A DNA stretch of 64,000 nt, from assembly GCF_015355755.1 (NCBI RefSeq), contig NZ_JACVEE010000001.1, positions 558,001-622,000 of the forward strand. The letters run 5' to 3'. The position numbers and the translations under genes are program-made. This document shows positions 34,734 through 44,439 of this stretch, in pieces; position 1 is the first letter of the stretch; the number at the start of each line of letters is the position of its first letter. The notes beneath the pieces were generated by a model. The model was not told the origin of the DNA, did not search any database, and saw only the letters and a program-made list of their open reading frames with translations. The DNA is from Nocardia sp. XZ_19_385. GTDB lineage: Bacteria; Actinomycetota; Actinomycetes; Mycobacteriales; Mycobacteriaceae.

Positions 34734-35243
34734 ATGCTCCTTCCCGCAAGGAAAATCCGTCTGTCTATGGCTAGCGCCGCGGTGGCGCTGGTCGTTACGG
34801 CCGGTGTAACCGGTTGTGGCTCCGACGATAAGTCCGATACGGCCACCGGCACCAGTACCTCCGCGACAACAAGTGCCGCGGGTCACGGCGATCACTCGGC
34901 GGCTGCCGCGCCAACGGCCGCTGACCTGCAGGCGACCCTGGTTCTGCTGGCCGACCCGGCCAAGCCCACCGCCGACAAGACCGCGATTGTGGTCGACGGC
35001 ACCAAGCGCCAAGCCAACATTGAAGCTTTGAACCGGGCACTGGCCGGCTACGGCACCCTGACCTTCGCGGTCAGCGACGTAAAGGTCGACGGCACCAAGG
35101 CGACCGCGCAGGTCGTCACCACCTCCCCGCACGGCGCCGCGCCCGCGATGCCGATGACCTGGGAACACGTGGACGGCAAGTGGAAGCTGACGGACGCGAG
35201 CGCGTGCACGATGCTGGCGTTCGTGGCGCCCTGCACGCCCTAG
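34734..35243 (+). CDS. lppK: LppK-like lipoprotein
   Basis: 169 residues. Lipobox VTGC with Cys28, then a Ser/Thr/Ala/His linker (~30-62) and a compact domain (LQATLVLLADPAKPTADKTAIVV, MTWEHVDGKWKLTD) with two Cys near the end. This is the position of lppK (Rv2116) beside mpa in Mycobacterium, and the domain resembles low-molecular-weight antigen MTB12-type proteins. The symbol rests on synteny. Function unknown. It converges with trmI, two bases apart. Confidence 0.75.
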   Translation: MLLPARKIRLSMASAAVALVVTAGVTGCGSDDKSDTATGTSTSATTSAAGHGDHSAAAAPTAADLQATLVLLADPAKPTADKTAIVVDGTKRQANIEALNRALAGYGTLTFAVSDVKVDGTKATAQVVTTSPHGAAPAMPMTWEHVDGKWKLTDASACTMLAFVAPCTP

Positions 35244-35245
35244 CA

Positions 35246-36103
<858 letters not shown>

Positions 36104-36135
36104 TTATGTCAGTGCCGCCGGATAGCCTGCCAGGT

Positions 36136-37044
36136 ATGTCAGCGCCCGCGTGCAAGCCCCCTGCCGATCTCACCCCCGAGGCCGGGCCGGAGCAGGGTTC
36201 GGGGCGGCGCCGGCCCGCGCTGTCGCCCTCGCGGGCAATCGATTTCAAGCAGTGCCCGTTGAAATACCGGCTGCGTGCGATCGACCGGATTCCCGAGGCG
36301 CCTTCGCGTGGCGCGGTGCGCGGAACGGTGGTGCACGCGGTGCTGGAAGACCTCTACGGATTGCCCGCCGCCGAGCGAAGACCGGAGCGCGCGGCCGAGC
36401 TGGTCGAGCCGGCCTGGACCAGAGTGCTGGCGGTGCGGCCCGAGGTCGCCGAGCTGGTGGCCGCCGAGGGGCTCGAGCCCTTTCTCGCCGAAGTTCGCAA
36501 GCTCCTCGACAGCTACTACCGGCTCGAGGATCCGACGCGCTTCGAACCGGAATCGCGGGAAGCGCGGGTCGAGGTGGAACTCGGCGACGGTGTGCTGCTG
36601 CGCGGGTTCGTCGACCGCATCGATGTCGCGCCGACCGGCGAGTTGCGGGTGGTCGACTACAAGTCCGGCCGCGCCCCGGGCCTCGCGCAGGAGACCAAGG
36701 CGCTGTTCCAGCTGAAGTTCTATGCCTTGGTGGTGTTGCGCACCCGCGGGATCCTGCCCGCGCAGCTGCGGCTGATCTACCTCGCCGACGAGCAGATCCT
36801 CACCTACGCGCCGGACGAAGAGGAACTGCTCCGCTTCGAACGCACCCTGGGCGCGTTGTGGGAGGCGATTCGCGAGGCCGGTCGCACCGGCGAGTTCCAG
36901 CCGACCACCAGCTGGCTGTGCGGCTACTGCGACTACAAGCCACTGTGTCCCGCGTTCGGCGGCACGCCGCCGGAGTATCCGGGCTGGCCCGAGGACAGCC
37001 CGGAATCCCCGGAGGAGACTTTGGCCGACGCCGTCGCGGAATGA
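36136..37044 (+). CDS. RecB-family exonuclease with an iron-sulfur-type Cys set
   Basis: 302 residues from ATG 36136; ATG 36106 is an in-frame alternative. A PD-(D/E)XK nuclease core is visible: HAVLEDLYG (His), GFVDRIDVAP (Asp) and LRVVDYKSGRAPG (D-x-K). One Cys near the N-terminus (FKQCPLKYR) and three near the end (LCGYCDYKPLC) match the 4Fe-4S arrangement of AddB and Cas4-type nucleases. Orthologous in position to Rv2119, next to trmI. Likely a DNA-repair nuclease without helicase part. Confidence 0.87.
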   Translation: MSAPACKPPADLTPEAGPEQGSGRRRPALSPSRAIDFKQCPLKYRLRAIDRIPEAPSRGAVRGTVVHAVLEDLYGLPAAERRPERAAELVEPAWTRVLAVRPEVAELVAAEGLEPFLAEVRKLLDSYYRLEDPTRFEPESREARVEVELGDGVLLRGFVDRIDVAPTGELRVVDYKSGRAPGLAQETKALFQLKFYALVVLRTRGILPAQLRLIYLADEQILTYAPDEEELLRFERTLGALWEAIREAGRTGEFQPTTSWLCGYCDYKPLCPAFGGTPPEYPGWPEDSPESPEETLADAVAE

Positions 37045-37111
37045 GCCTGCGCGGAACATTTAGTGCCGCAGAACAGTTGGTGTCACAGACGACGAGGCCG
37101 AGGAGTCCCGA

Positions 37112-37783
37112 ATGAGCACGATCAGCTCCCCCATCTTGTTCCTCAGCGGTGCTGGACTGCCCGCCTGGATCTGGGATGAGGTGCGCGCCGGACTAGGCGC
37201 CGAATCTGTGGTCGCGAACTATCCCGAGGCGAGTGACGCGAGCCTGCGGGACTACGCCGAGGCGGTGTTGCAGCAAGCCCCGGGCTCGACATTCACCCTC
37301 GTCGCCCATTCGATCGGCGGGGTCGTGGCGAGCGAGATCGCGGCGATCGCACCCGAGCGGGTGCATGGCCTGCTCGGCGTCGCGGCGTCGATTCCCGCCG
37401 CGGGCACGTCATTTCTCGGTGCCTTGCCGTTCCCGCAGCGCCATATCGTCAGCCTCGCCATGCGGGTGGCCGGGACTCGCCCACCCGAGAAGGCGCTCCG
37501 CACGCTGGCGACCGGACTCGGCGATGCCGAAACCGCGCGCATAGTCAGCGATTTCGACCCGGAATCGCAGAGCCTCTATCGCGACCGAGTCGCACCGCGC
37601 CGCTTTCCCGCGCGCACGGGATACGTAGTCGCCTCCGCGGATCCGGAATTTCCGGCCGCATTGCAACGCAAATACGCCACCGAACTCGGAGCCGAGTTCC
37701 GGCGCGAACTCCCCACCGGACACCTCCCGATGGTGCAAGACCCCGCAGCCCTCGCCCAGATCATCAAGGAGTTCACCCAATAG
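37112..37783 (+). CDS. Alpha/beta hydrolase
   Basis: 223 residues, compact alpha/beta hydrolase without a lid domain. Oxyanion-side FLSGAGLPAWIWDEV (~9-23), nucleophile elbow AHSIGG (Ser ~67), acid strand VASADPEFP (~172-180) and catalytic His in PTGHLPMVQDP (~203). This is the EstA/esterase-like small hydrolase group. Substrate unknown. It follows the RecB-like gene by 67 bases and converges with the YeiH-family gene. Confidence 0.83.
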   Translation: MSTISSPILFLSGAGLPAWIWDEVRAGLGAESVVANYPEASDASLRDYAEAVLQQAPGSTFTLVAHSIGGVVASEIAAIAPERVHGLLGVAASIPAAGTSFLGALPFPQRHIVSLAMRVAGTRPPEKALRTLATGLGDAETARIVSDFDPESQSLYRDRVAPRRFPARTGYVVASADPEFPAALQRKYATELGAEFRRELPTGHLPMVQDPAALAQIIKEFTQ

Positions 37784-37795
37784 AGCGACGAGTGG

Positions 37796-38938
37796 TCAGA
37801 GGGTGAAGTTGCGGAAGAGGAGCACCGAAAGGCCTAGGCCGACAAGAAGGTTCACCACCACCGCGGAGCCGAAGACGGCGATGGGGCGCCAGCCCGCTTC
37901 ACGCAGACCGCGTAGGGAGAACTCCAGGCCGATGGAGACGAAGGCCAGGATCAGGAATGACGTGCGCAGGTCGTTGATGATCGCGATGTGGGCGGCGCCG
38001 GTCTTCTTGTCCACCGACTGCAGGTAGAGGGTGCCGATCACCGAGGCGGCCACGAAACCGATGACGAATTTCGGGAAGCGCTCGAAGAACTGGCGGGCCG
38101 AGGGGCGGGCCGCACCCGGCTGACGTTCCACGCGCAGGGTGAAGTACGCCGTCAATGCGATCGCCACGACGCCGATCAGCGCGTTCTGCGTGGTCTTCAC
38201 GATGGTGGCGATCTTCAGCGCGTCCTCCCCCGCCAGCGCGCCGGAGGCGGCGACCGCGGCGGTGGTGTCGATGTTGCCGCCGATCCAGGCGCCCGCGACC
38301 GCGTCGGACAGGTTCAGCGCCTCGGCGAGCCACGGCAACAGGAAGATCGAGGGCAGCGCGAAGATGATCACCAGCGAGGCCGCGTAGGCGATCTGCTCCC
38401 GCTTGGCCTGCACCGCGCCCGCGGCGGCGATCGCGGCGCTGACACCGCAGATCGACACCGCCGAGGACAGCAGCGCGCGCAGCTTGTCGTCCAGGCCGAG
38501 CACGCCGCCGAACCACCAGGTGAATCCGAACACCGCGGTGATCAGCAGCAACGCCTGCAGGATCGACGGGCCCGCCGCGGTCACCAGGATCTTCAGGTTG
38601 ATCGAGGCGCCGAGCAGCACCACACCGGTCTTGATGAAGAACTCGGTGCGGAAACCGGCCGAAAGCCGTTCCCGCAGATTCAGTTTCGTCAGGATCACGT
38701 TGCCGAGCAGACCGAGCGCGATGGCGTACACCGGGAACTCGACCGACTTGGCGATCCGTTGGAACGGGGTGCCCTTGGCCCACTCCGGCCCGTGCGCGTC
38801 GAGGTAGCGGGTCACCAGGCCGAGCGCGAGCACCACGGCGAGACCCGCCGCGATCTCCCCCTTGGAAGGCTTCGCAATCGCTTGCAGCGCAGCCGTTTCG
38901 GACTTGACCGGGGCTTCCGCGATGGTCTTGTCGGTCAT
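37796..38938 (-). CDS. YeiH/UPF0324-family putative sulfate or anion exporter
   Basis: 380 residues, about ten membrane segments, PF03601 type: FIKTGVVLLGASINLKILV, a Gly-rich VSICGVSAAIAAAGAVQAKREQIAYA and AWIGGNIDTTAAVAASG. Family members are called sulfate exporters mostly by association. The ATG at 38938 overlaps the stop of the small membrane protein gene (TGATG), so a longer start at 38953 is less likely and the two are coupled. Confidence 0.85.
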   Translation of the reverse strand: MTDKTIAEAPVKSETAALQAIAKPSKGEIAAGLAVVLALGLVTRYLDAHGPEWAKGTPFQRIAKSVEFPVYAIALGLLGNVILTKLNLRERLSAGFRTEFFIKTGVVLLGASINLKILVTAAGPSILQALLLITAVFGFTWWFGGVLGLDDKLRALLSSAVSICGVSAAIAAAGAVQAKREQIAYAASLVIIFALPSIFLLPWLAEALNLSDAVAGAWIGGNIDTTAAVAASGALAGEDALKIATIVKTTQNALIGVVAIALTAYFTLRVERQPGAARPSARQFFERFPKFVIGFVAASVIGTLYLQSVDKKTGAAHIAIINDLRTSFLILAFVSIGLEFSLRGLREAGWRPIAVFGSAVVVNLLVGLGLSVLLFRNFTL

Positions 38939-39090
38939 CACTTCACCAGCCAATCCGGCGACACCAGCCAGGCCGGGATAGCGCCGGCCAGAACCAGCGC
39001 GATGAGGATCAGGCCGGCGATCGCCGCCAGCCAGTCCTCACTCAAAGTAAATGTGCGGCCCACGTTTTCGTCGGGCGGTGTCTGCGACAC
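38938..39090 (-). CDS. Small single-pass membrane protein coupled to the YeiH-type transporter
   Basis: 50 residues from a GTG with AAGGAG nine bases upstream. The N-terminus is polar (SQTPPDENVGRTF). One hydrophobic helix (about 22-40, around AAIAGLILIALVLAGAI) is followed by PAWLVSPDWLVK. The stop overlaps the transporter start by one base. The strict coupling and conserved-looking Trp/Pro ends suggest an accessory subunit. I know of no described function. Confidence 0.7.
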   Translation of the reverse strand: MSQTPPDENVGRTFTLSEDWLAAIAGLILIALVLAGAIPAWLVSPDWLVK

Positions 39091-39204
39091 GGTAAGTCAC
39101 TCCTTGCGTTCCTCATCGAGAGGACACAAGGTACGACGGCCGAAACCCGCGCACACCCGTTGCGCTCACCGTGAATTCATCGGTGGACGTGTTAACTGAG
39201 ACCC

Positions 39205-39390
39205 ATGGACATGATCGAGTACCGGACCGGCTACCGCGTGGGCTTCCGAGACGGTTACCGGGTCGGCTTGAAAACCGTCGACGACATCCCGGACCCGCCC
39301 GAACTGGATGGCACCGAGGGCTACGTCAGCGGATACGCCGACGGATTCACCGACGGCTCGACACAGGGCAATTCCGTCGCGAACGACTGA
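39205..39390 (+). CDS. Small hypothetical protein with a GYRVG repeat
   Basis: 61 residues, acidic, with GYRVGFRDGYRVG near the N-terminus and GYADGFTDGS later, all built on G-Y/F-x-D/V-G units. TTAACT ends seven bases before the ATG and there is no Shine-Dalgarno, which would fit a leaderless message. The stop is directly followed by the convergent hisG stop. Probably real because of position and composition, but unrecognised. Confidence 0.5.
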   Translation: MDMIEYRTGYRVGFRDGYRVGLKTVDDIPDPPELDGTEGYVSGYADGFTDGSTQGNSVAND

Positions 39391-40242
39391 TCAGAACGCG
39401 CGGCAGGACCTGATGTCGAACGCCAGGATCGCCTTGGCGCCGAGGTCGGCGAGTTGGTCCATGACCTCGTTGCCCTGCTTGCGCGGGACCATGGCGCGGA
39501 TCGCGACCCAGCTCTCGTCGGCCAGCGGCGAGACCGTGGGCGATTCCAGGCCGGGCGTGATCTTGACGGCCTGCTCGAGGAGTTCCTTCGGGCAGTCGTA
39601 GTCCAGCATGATGTATTGCTGGCCGAAGACCACGCCCTGGATGCGGGCGATGAGCTGGTTGCGGGCCCGCACGTTCTGGTCCGAGCCGGCCTGCTCGATC
39701 AGCACGCCCTCGGAATCGCACAGCGAGTTCCCGAATGCGACCAGGTTGTGCTGGCGCAGGGTGCGGCCGGAGCCGACCACGTCGGCGATGGCGTCGGCGA
39801 CACCGAGCTGGATGGAGATCTCCACCGCACCGTCCAAGCGGATGACCTCGGCTTCGATGCCGCGCGCCGTCAGATCCGCGAGCACCAGGTTCGGGTAGGA
39901 GGTCGCGATGCGCTTGTCCTGCAGGTCCGCGACCGTCCATTCGCGCCCGGCGGGGGCGGCGTAGCGGAAGGTGGAGCGGCCGAAGCCGAGCGAAAGCCGT
40001 TCCTGCACCGGGGCTCCGGAATCCAGCGCGAGATCGCGGCCGGTGATGCCGAGATCGAGTTCGCCGGAACCGACGTAGATGGCGATGTCCTTGGGCCGCA
40101 GGAAGAAGAACTCCACCTGGTTGGCCGGGTCGAGGACGGTCAGGTCACGCGAATCGGTCCGCCTGCGGTAACCGGCTTCGGCGAGGATGGAGGTAGCGGA
40201 CTCGGAGAGAGCGCCTTTGTTGGGGACTGCGACGCGCAGCAT
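39391..40242 (-). CDS. hisG: ATP phosphoribosyltransferase
   Basis: 283 residues, the long self-regulated form. Catalytic part begins [13 protein letters not shown], with the PRPP loop near [14 protein letters not shown] (~150-163). The C-terminal ~75 residues ([30 protein letters not shown]) form the histidine-binding regulatory domain. First step of histidine synthesis: ATP plus PRPP to phosphoribosyl-ATP. hisE lies 46 bases upstream on the same strand, as in Mycobacterium (Rv2121c-Rv2122c). Confidence 0.96.
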   Translation of the reverse strand: MLRVAVPNKGALSESATSILAEAGYRRRTDSRDLTVLDPANQVEFFFLRPKDIAIYVGSGELDLGITGRDLALDSGAPVQERLSLGFGRSTFRYAAPAGREWTVADLQDKRIATSYPNLVLADLTARGIEAEVIRLDGAVEISIQLGVADAIADVVGSGRTLRQHNLVAFGNSLCDSEGVLIEQAGSDQNVRARNQLIARIQGVVFGQQYIMLDYDCPKELLEQAVKITPGLESPTVSPLADESWVAIRAMVPRKQGNEVMDQLADLGAKAILAFDIRSCRAF

Positions 40243-40288
40243 GGGAGTGGTCCTTTCAGAGGGTTTCAGCAGGAAGACGGAGCGGACA

Positions 40289-40552
40289 TCACAGATGTCG
40301 GTACACGTCTTCGAGCTTCAGCCCCCGGCCCACCATCAGCACCTGAACCCAGTAGAGCAGCTGCGAGATCTCCTCGGCGAGCGACTCGTCGCTCTCGTGC
40401 TCGGCGGCCAGCCAGACCTCACCGGCCTCCTCGAGCACCTTCTTACCCTGGGCATGCACGCCGGCGTCCAATGCGGCCACGGTGCCGGAGCCCGCGGGGC
40501 GGGTGGCGGCACGGTCCTGCAGCTCGGCGAACAGGGATTCGAAGTTCTTCAC
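40289..40552 (-). CDS. hisE: Phosphoribosyl-ATP pyrophosphohydrolase
   Basis: 87 residues from GTG 40552, which matches the family N-terminus ([11 protein letters not shown]). A longer frame to 40594 is open but lacks support. The MazG-like metal site is seen in [19 protein letters not shown] and [14 protein letters not shown]. Second step of histidine synthesis. The gap of 60 bases upstream separates it from the acyltransferase gene, and transcription may continue from that operon. Confidence 0.94.
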   Translation of the reverse strand: MKNFESLFAELQDRAATRPAGSGTVAALDAGVHAQGKKVLEEAGEVWLAAEHESDESLAEEISQLLYWVQVLMVGRGLKLEDVYRHL

Positions 40553-40612
40553 GGAAGAGATTCTTTCAGATCCGCACGCGGGAGAGTTGCTCACCCCGCG
40601 TGCGGACCGCGA

Positions 40613-42412
40613 TCACGCCAGGAGCGCCGCCAGATCGGCCACTGCCGTGCGCAGGTGGTCGGCGAAGGCGTACATCTGGTCGGCGACCGGTTTCGGAGTC
40701 GCGAGGTAGAGGTTCCAGCGGTCCGGCAGCAGGACGTAGGCGACGCCGATGCAGGTCGGGCTGGTGGAGCCGAACCCGAAGTACTCGATGTTGACCGACG
40801 GGGCGGAGCTGGTGCTGAGGTAGTCGTTGCGCATGATCAGCCAGCCCGGGCTGTCGTAGAGCGGGATCGGTTCGGTGACGCCCAGCTCGGCGCCGCGGCG
40901 GCGCTGGATCCATTGCAGTTCCCAGAGGTGCTGCTCGGGCGCGTCGCCCGCTTGGCACTGCTTCGCCCGTTCGACGTGTGCACTGGCCGCGGTCCGGGCG
41001 GCGGCGAGCCGGGTTTCCTGGTTCGCCGCCGGGTCCTGCATCGCGTCGACGAACGTCACCATCTCCGGGGTCACCACCCGCATCGCTTCGGTGCGGCCGT
41101 TGCGCCACTGCCGGGTGGCGATGGATTCGTAGGTAGCCCCGGTAAATCCTTTGCTGCGCCGGTGTGCGAGTTGATAGCTCAACTGCGCGAATGCGTCCGG
41201 CGAGATGCCGAGTTGTTTGGCTCGGGTGGTGCCGAAATCCGCGAACGTGACCGTGGTGGTGGCGTTCGCGGCGGCATATTGCGCGAAGTCCGCACCGGCT
41301 GCCGCGATATCGGCGCGCAATGCCTCGGTCAGCACGAATTCGATCGGCGCGATCGGCGGTCGTCCTTGCGATCGTGCACCGGAACGGGCGGCGTGGTCAG
41401 CCGCCGAAGTCTCCAGCAACGTGTCCACGAAGGACAGGATGGTGGTGCCGTCCAGGCCGCAGTGTTCGACGTTGATACCCGCTTGGCCATTGGCGAAGAC
41501 GATGAACGAGAGCGCCTTGTCGAACCAGCGATTACCGCTGTCGCCGTGCAGGAGTTGATCGCAGGCCTGCAAGTTGTCACGCGGGGTGAAATCTTCGAGA
41601 CACAGGCAGAACAGTGCGGTTTCGATCGTGTCGAGAGCCGCGACGTTGGCCGGTTCAGCTCGCAAAGTTGTTCTGCTGGCGGCCCATTCGGCTCTGGCCT
41701 TGGTGGTGAGGTGTCCGACAGCGGCATCGGCGGCGCCGGCGGTGGTGAGCACGGTTCGCAAAGCATCGGCGAGATCGTCCAGCGCGTAGGGCTCGCCATC
41801 CGGGCCGATGACGTCGAGGCGCAACGCATTACCGCGGCAGAACACCACAATGTGGCGGGCATTCGAGGGTCCCGGCCATTCGTCGCTGTAGGGCACCCGC
41901 ACGCTGTCCTGTTCCGCGCCGGGGATCCGGGTTTCGGAGAACAGATATTTGTGCTGCCACATCGACAACTGCTGGCCGCGCTGGGTGGCGGGCTCGACCG
42001 CCTCGTCGTCGAGCGCGAGTTTGTATGCGACGGCCGCGGATACGATCGCCGCCGCGCGGGCAACTTGATCGGCGTCGGTCGACGCGGCCAGAGTTGTGTC
42101 GTCGCGGAAGAGGAAGAAGAAATTGGCGTTCAACGCGATTCGATCGCGCCGGCCGAGGTAGCGCGAGGGCCAGAACAAGTCGAGCCAGCTACCGACACCC
42201 GGGGTGTTGTCGTATTCCGCGAGGGCGGCCTGCAAGGTGCGGGCCGGACCGTCCGGTCTCAGCAGATCGGCGACCGCGGCTTCGGTGGTGGCGTATTCCT
42301 CGGAGCTCAGCAAAGGGGCACACCACCGCAGGAATCTGGTGCAGCTGTCTTCCAGTGTCGGCAGCGGCACCCGGGGTAGCTGATCGTCGGCTGCGAACGT
42401 TCGGTCACTCAA
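40613..42412 (-). CDS. Choline/carnitine O-acyltransferase family protein
   Basis: 599 residues, the full length of the eukaryote-type carnitine acyltransferases. It starts with the tripartite LPRVPLPTLEDSCTRFL, has the catalytic His in GINVEHCGLDGT (~318) and the STS substrate motif in DYLSTSS (~540). It should move an acyl group between CoA and the hydroxyl of a carnitine- or choline-like alcohol. This family is rare in bacteria. The TTG start overlaps the methyltransferase stop (TTGA), tying it to the two genes before it. Confidence 0.85.
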   Translation of the reverse strand: MSDRTFAADDQLPRVPLPTLEDSCTRFLRWCAPLLSSEEYATTEAAVADLLRPDGPARTLQAALAEYDNTPGVGSWLDLFWPSRYLGRRDRIALNANFFFLFRDDTTLAASTDADQVARAAAIVSAAVAYKLALDDEAVEPATQRGQQLSMWQHKYLFSETRIPGAEQDSVRVPYSDEWPGPSNARHIVVFCRGNALRLDVIGPDGEPYALDDLADALRTVLTTAGAADAAVGHLTTKARAEWAASRTTLRAEPANVAALDTIETALFCLCLEDFTPRDNLQACDQLLHGDSGNRWFDKALSFIVFANGQAGINVEHCGLDGTTILSFVDTLLETSAADHAARSGARSQGRPPIAPIEFVLTEALRADIAAAGADFAQYAAANATTTVTFADFGTTRAKQLGISPDAFAQLSYQLAHRRSKGFTGATYESIATRQWRNGRTEAMRVVTPEMVTFVDAMQDPAANQETRLAAARTAASAHVERAKQCQAGDAPEQHLWELQWIQRRRGAELGVTEPIPLYDSPGWLIMRNDYLSTSSAPSVNIEYFGFGSTSPTCIGVAYVLLPDRWNLYLATPKPVADQMYAFADHLRTAVADLAALLA

Positions 42413-43254
42413 CTCGGATTCCTCGTATTCGATGCGGTGCTGCGGGGAAATTCTGGGCGCGACAAGTAGAGGTTGGCGTAGAGCCGGCCTTGTGCTTCGT
42501 AATCGGCGGTATCGAGGCCTTTGGCGGACAAAGCGTCCAGGACCTGCGACTGTTCCTCGGACGAGGCGAACAGGCGCTGCTCGAACATTCCGGAGACGCC
42601 CTCGGTCCGATAACCGAGTGTCGACAATGCGGCGGCGATCGGCGTGAAGTCGAACATTCGCAGGACGAAATGCGCCATCCACGGCGGACGGTGCGAGTGT
42701 GCGGACGCGATGCGGGCAAGGGTTTTCTCCGTCACGTAACCGATGCATCCGGTCGAGATCACCAGGTCGGCGCTCGCCAGCGTACGGCGTTGCTCCTCGG
42801 TCGGCTCGGAGGTTTCGAGATCGGCGTGCACCGTGTCGTGCAGCAGGCCCGCTGCTTGCGCGTATGCCAGCGCGGGGCGGGCGGCGTCCATGCCGAGGAA
42901 CCGGACGTCCGGGAGCTGGTCCTCGGCGGCCAGCCGCGCACGGTCGCGGGCGATCAATTCGATCCGGTCGAATTCACCCGCGTCACCGTAATATTCGGCC
43001 AGCGCATCCATTGTGGTGCCCAGGCGCAGCAGTGCGGCGTTGACGCCGTAGGAACAACCGATATCCAGGACGGTGAGCGTTTCCACCCCCGTCGCGGCGC
43101 GGCACTCCCGGATCTGTTTCGCGAAGTGCGGTTTGGCCAGTTCCGGTATGCGATAGTCCAAATCGGCCAGGCGAGTGTAATAGTCGCGCGGATCGGGCCG
43201 GTGGTAGATGTCGTCGAAGGAGGCTTTCCCGGTCGTATGCAACGGCACTGGCAC
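42409..43254 (-). CDS. SAM-dependent methyltransferase of the three-gene insert
   Basis: 281 residues. SAM motif I VLDIGCSYGVNAALL (~62-76), then DRIELIARDRARL, LPDVRFLGMDAARPAL and the strand ADLVISTGCIGYVTE (~160-174). The C-terminal half (RPPWMAHFVLRMFDF, SGMFEQRLFAS) is not one I can place. AGGA lies eight bases before the GTG. It follows the oxygenase gene after 34 bases and is coupled to the acyltransferase, so N- or O-methylation of the same small molecule is plausible. Confidence 0.8.
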   Translation of the reverse strand: MPVPLHTTGKASFDDIYHRPDPRDYYTRLADLDYRIPELAKPHFAKQIRECRAATGVETLTVLDIGCSYGVNAALLRLGTTMDALAEYYGDAGEFDRIELIARDRARLAAEDQLPDVRFLGMDAARPALAYAQAAGLLHDTVHADLETSEPTEEQRRTLASADLVISTGCIGYVTEKTLARIASAHSHRPPWMAHFVLRMFDFTPIAAALSTLGYRTEGVSGMFEQRLFASSEEQSQVLDALSAKGLDTADYEAQGRLYANLYLSRPEFPRSTASNTRNPS

Positions 43255-43288
43255 GGTGGTATTCCTCTCGAGCGGGCGCGGACGCCCC

Positions 43289-44146
43289 TCAGTCGAGCAG
43301 TTGGTCGCCGCGGACCAGGCGAGCCCGGGCGGCTAGGTGGTCCGGCAGTACGCGGCCGAACAGTTGGCGGGTTCGTTCCACGGTGCCGATCACTCCGGGG
43401 CGATCGGTGTAGGCGAAGATTGCCGAATGCCGTTGTACGGCACCGGATACCGGCGAGACTCGATGTAACGAGAAGCGGCCTTGGAACAGCTGGAGATCGC
43501 CGGGGCGCAGGTCCAGCCGGCGGATGTGCCGGTCACCGGAGCCGGTGAGCACGCTCCGGACGTCGTCCAGGTTCTCCGCGTGCGGAGAACGAATATTCGG
43601 GCAGTACTCGAAAATTCCACCGGATTCCGCAGGCTGGGTGAGCATGCTGACGGTGAACTCGTTGGTGTCGAAGTGCCAGGGATGGGACATGCCAGGTGCC
43701 ACCACATTCAGGCACAGCCCGGCCAGCGGATCGGCGAATTCATACAGGTCGGCGAGACCGAAGCAATCCGCGACGAACCGCTGGAACCGCTCGTCGGTGT
43801 AGAGCCGGTGGATCAGCGCGTCGCCGGGAATCCGGTCCCGCGCCACGAAAGCGTTGCCGCGTTCCAGGACGATTTGTCCTGGATGATCCGGCGGCAGTTC
43901 GGTGTCCAGCGGGATGTTGTAGGCGTTGACCCGCTCCACCTCGTAGTGCGCATCCGGCGCCAGCGCAGCACCCTGCGCCCGCAGCGTTTCGATCAGCTCC
44001 GGCCGGATGAATCCCGCCAAGACAGTGCAGCCACGCTCGGCCAGATCCGCGCGAGCCTGGTCCACAACCGCGCGCCGACCCTCGGGATCGCTGAGCGGAT
44101 AGCGTGCGGTGTCGACGAATTCGTCCAGGTCGCCCGTCGCTGCCAT
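43289..44146 (-). CDS. Fe(II)/2-oxoglutarate oxygenase, HalD/BesD/ArpA-like
   Basis: 285 residues. The facial triad is visible: H-x-D in HPWHFDTNEF (~150-160) and the distal His in LFQGRFSLHRVSPVSG, followed by RHSAIFAY with the Arg that holds 2-oxoglutarate. The whole sequence resembles the amino-acid-acting HalD/BesD clade, but the Asp in H-x-D predicts hydroxylation, not halogenation. First gene of a three-gene operon; the ATG lacks a Shine-Dalgarno. Substrate unknown, probably a free amino acid. Confidence 0.82.
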   Translation of the reverse strand: MAATGDLDEFVDTARYPLSDPEGRRAVVDQARADLAERGCTVLAGFIRPELIETLRAQGAALAPDAHYEVERVNAYNIPLDTELPPDHPGQIVLERGNAFVARDRIPGDALIHRLYTDERFQRFVADCFGLADLYEFADPLAGLCLNVVAPGMSHPWHFDTNEFTVSMLTQPAESGGIFEYCPNIRSPHAENLDDVRSVLTGSGDRHIRRLDLRPGDLQLFQGRFSLHRVSPVSGAVQRHSAIFAYTDRPGVIGTVERTRQLFGRVLPDHLAARARLVRGDQLLD

Positions 44147-44195
44147 GTTGCTATTTTGGTCGACCGACAGCCCCCGCGCTCCGATTTGCCCCGCC

Positions 44196-44227
44196 CGTGA
44201 GCACCATCACAATCCGTGATCATCACG
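44196..44227. promoter_or_regulatory. Repeated palindromic element before the oxygenase operon
   Basis: CGTGATCATCACG (44215-44227) is a perfect 13-bp palindrome centred on C. Its neighbour CGTGAGCACCATCAC (44196-44210) is a looser copy of the same pattern, 4 bases away. They lie 50-80 bases upstream of the oxygenase start. Confidence 0.55.
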
Positions 44228-44439
44228 AGTTATGTTGTAGGACAATGCCTCTCGAGCCGGTTTGTGCCAACCTCCAATGCCACCCCGCCACCCCCGCTCG
44301 CACTTCCCGTCGCGGACACAGTTACGTTGCGGGACAGGCACTCTCACGCGCATCGTACCCATCGGTTCGTAATGGAACACGAATCTCGTGGCCACTACAC
44401 CGCCATCCTCGCCGAGGACGTGGCGAGTAGCGGCCCATT

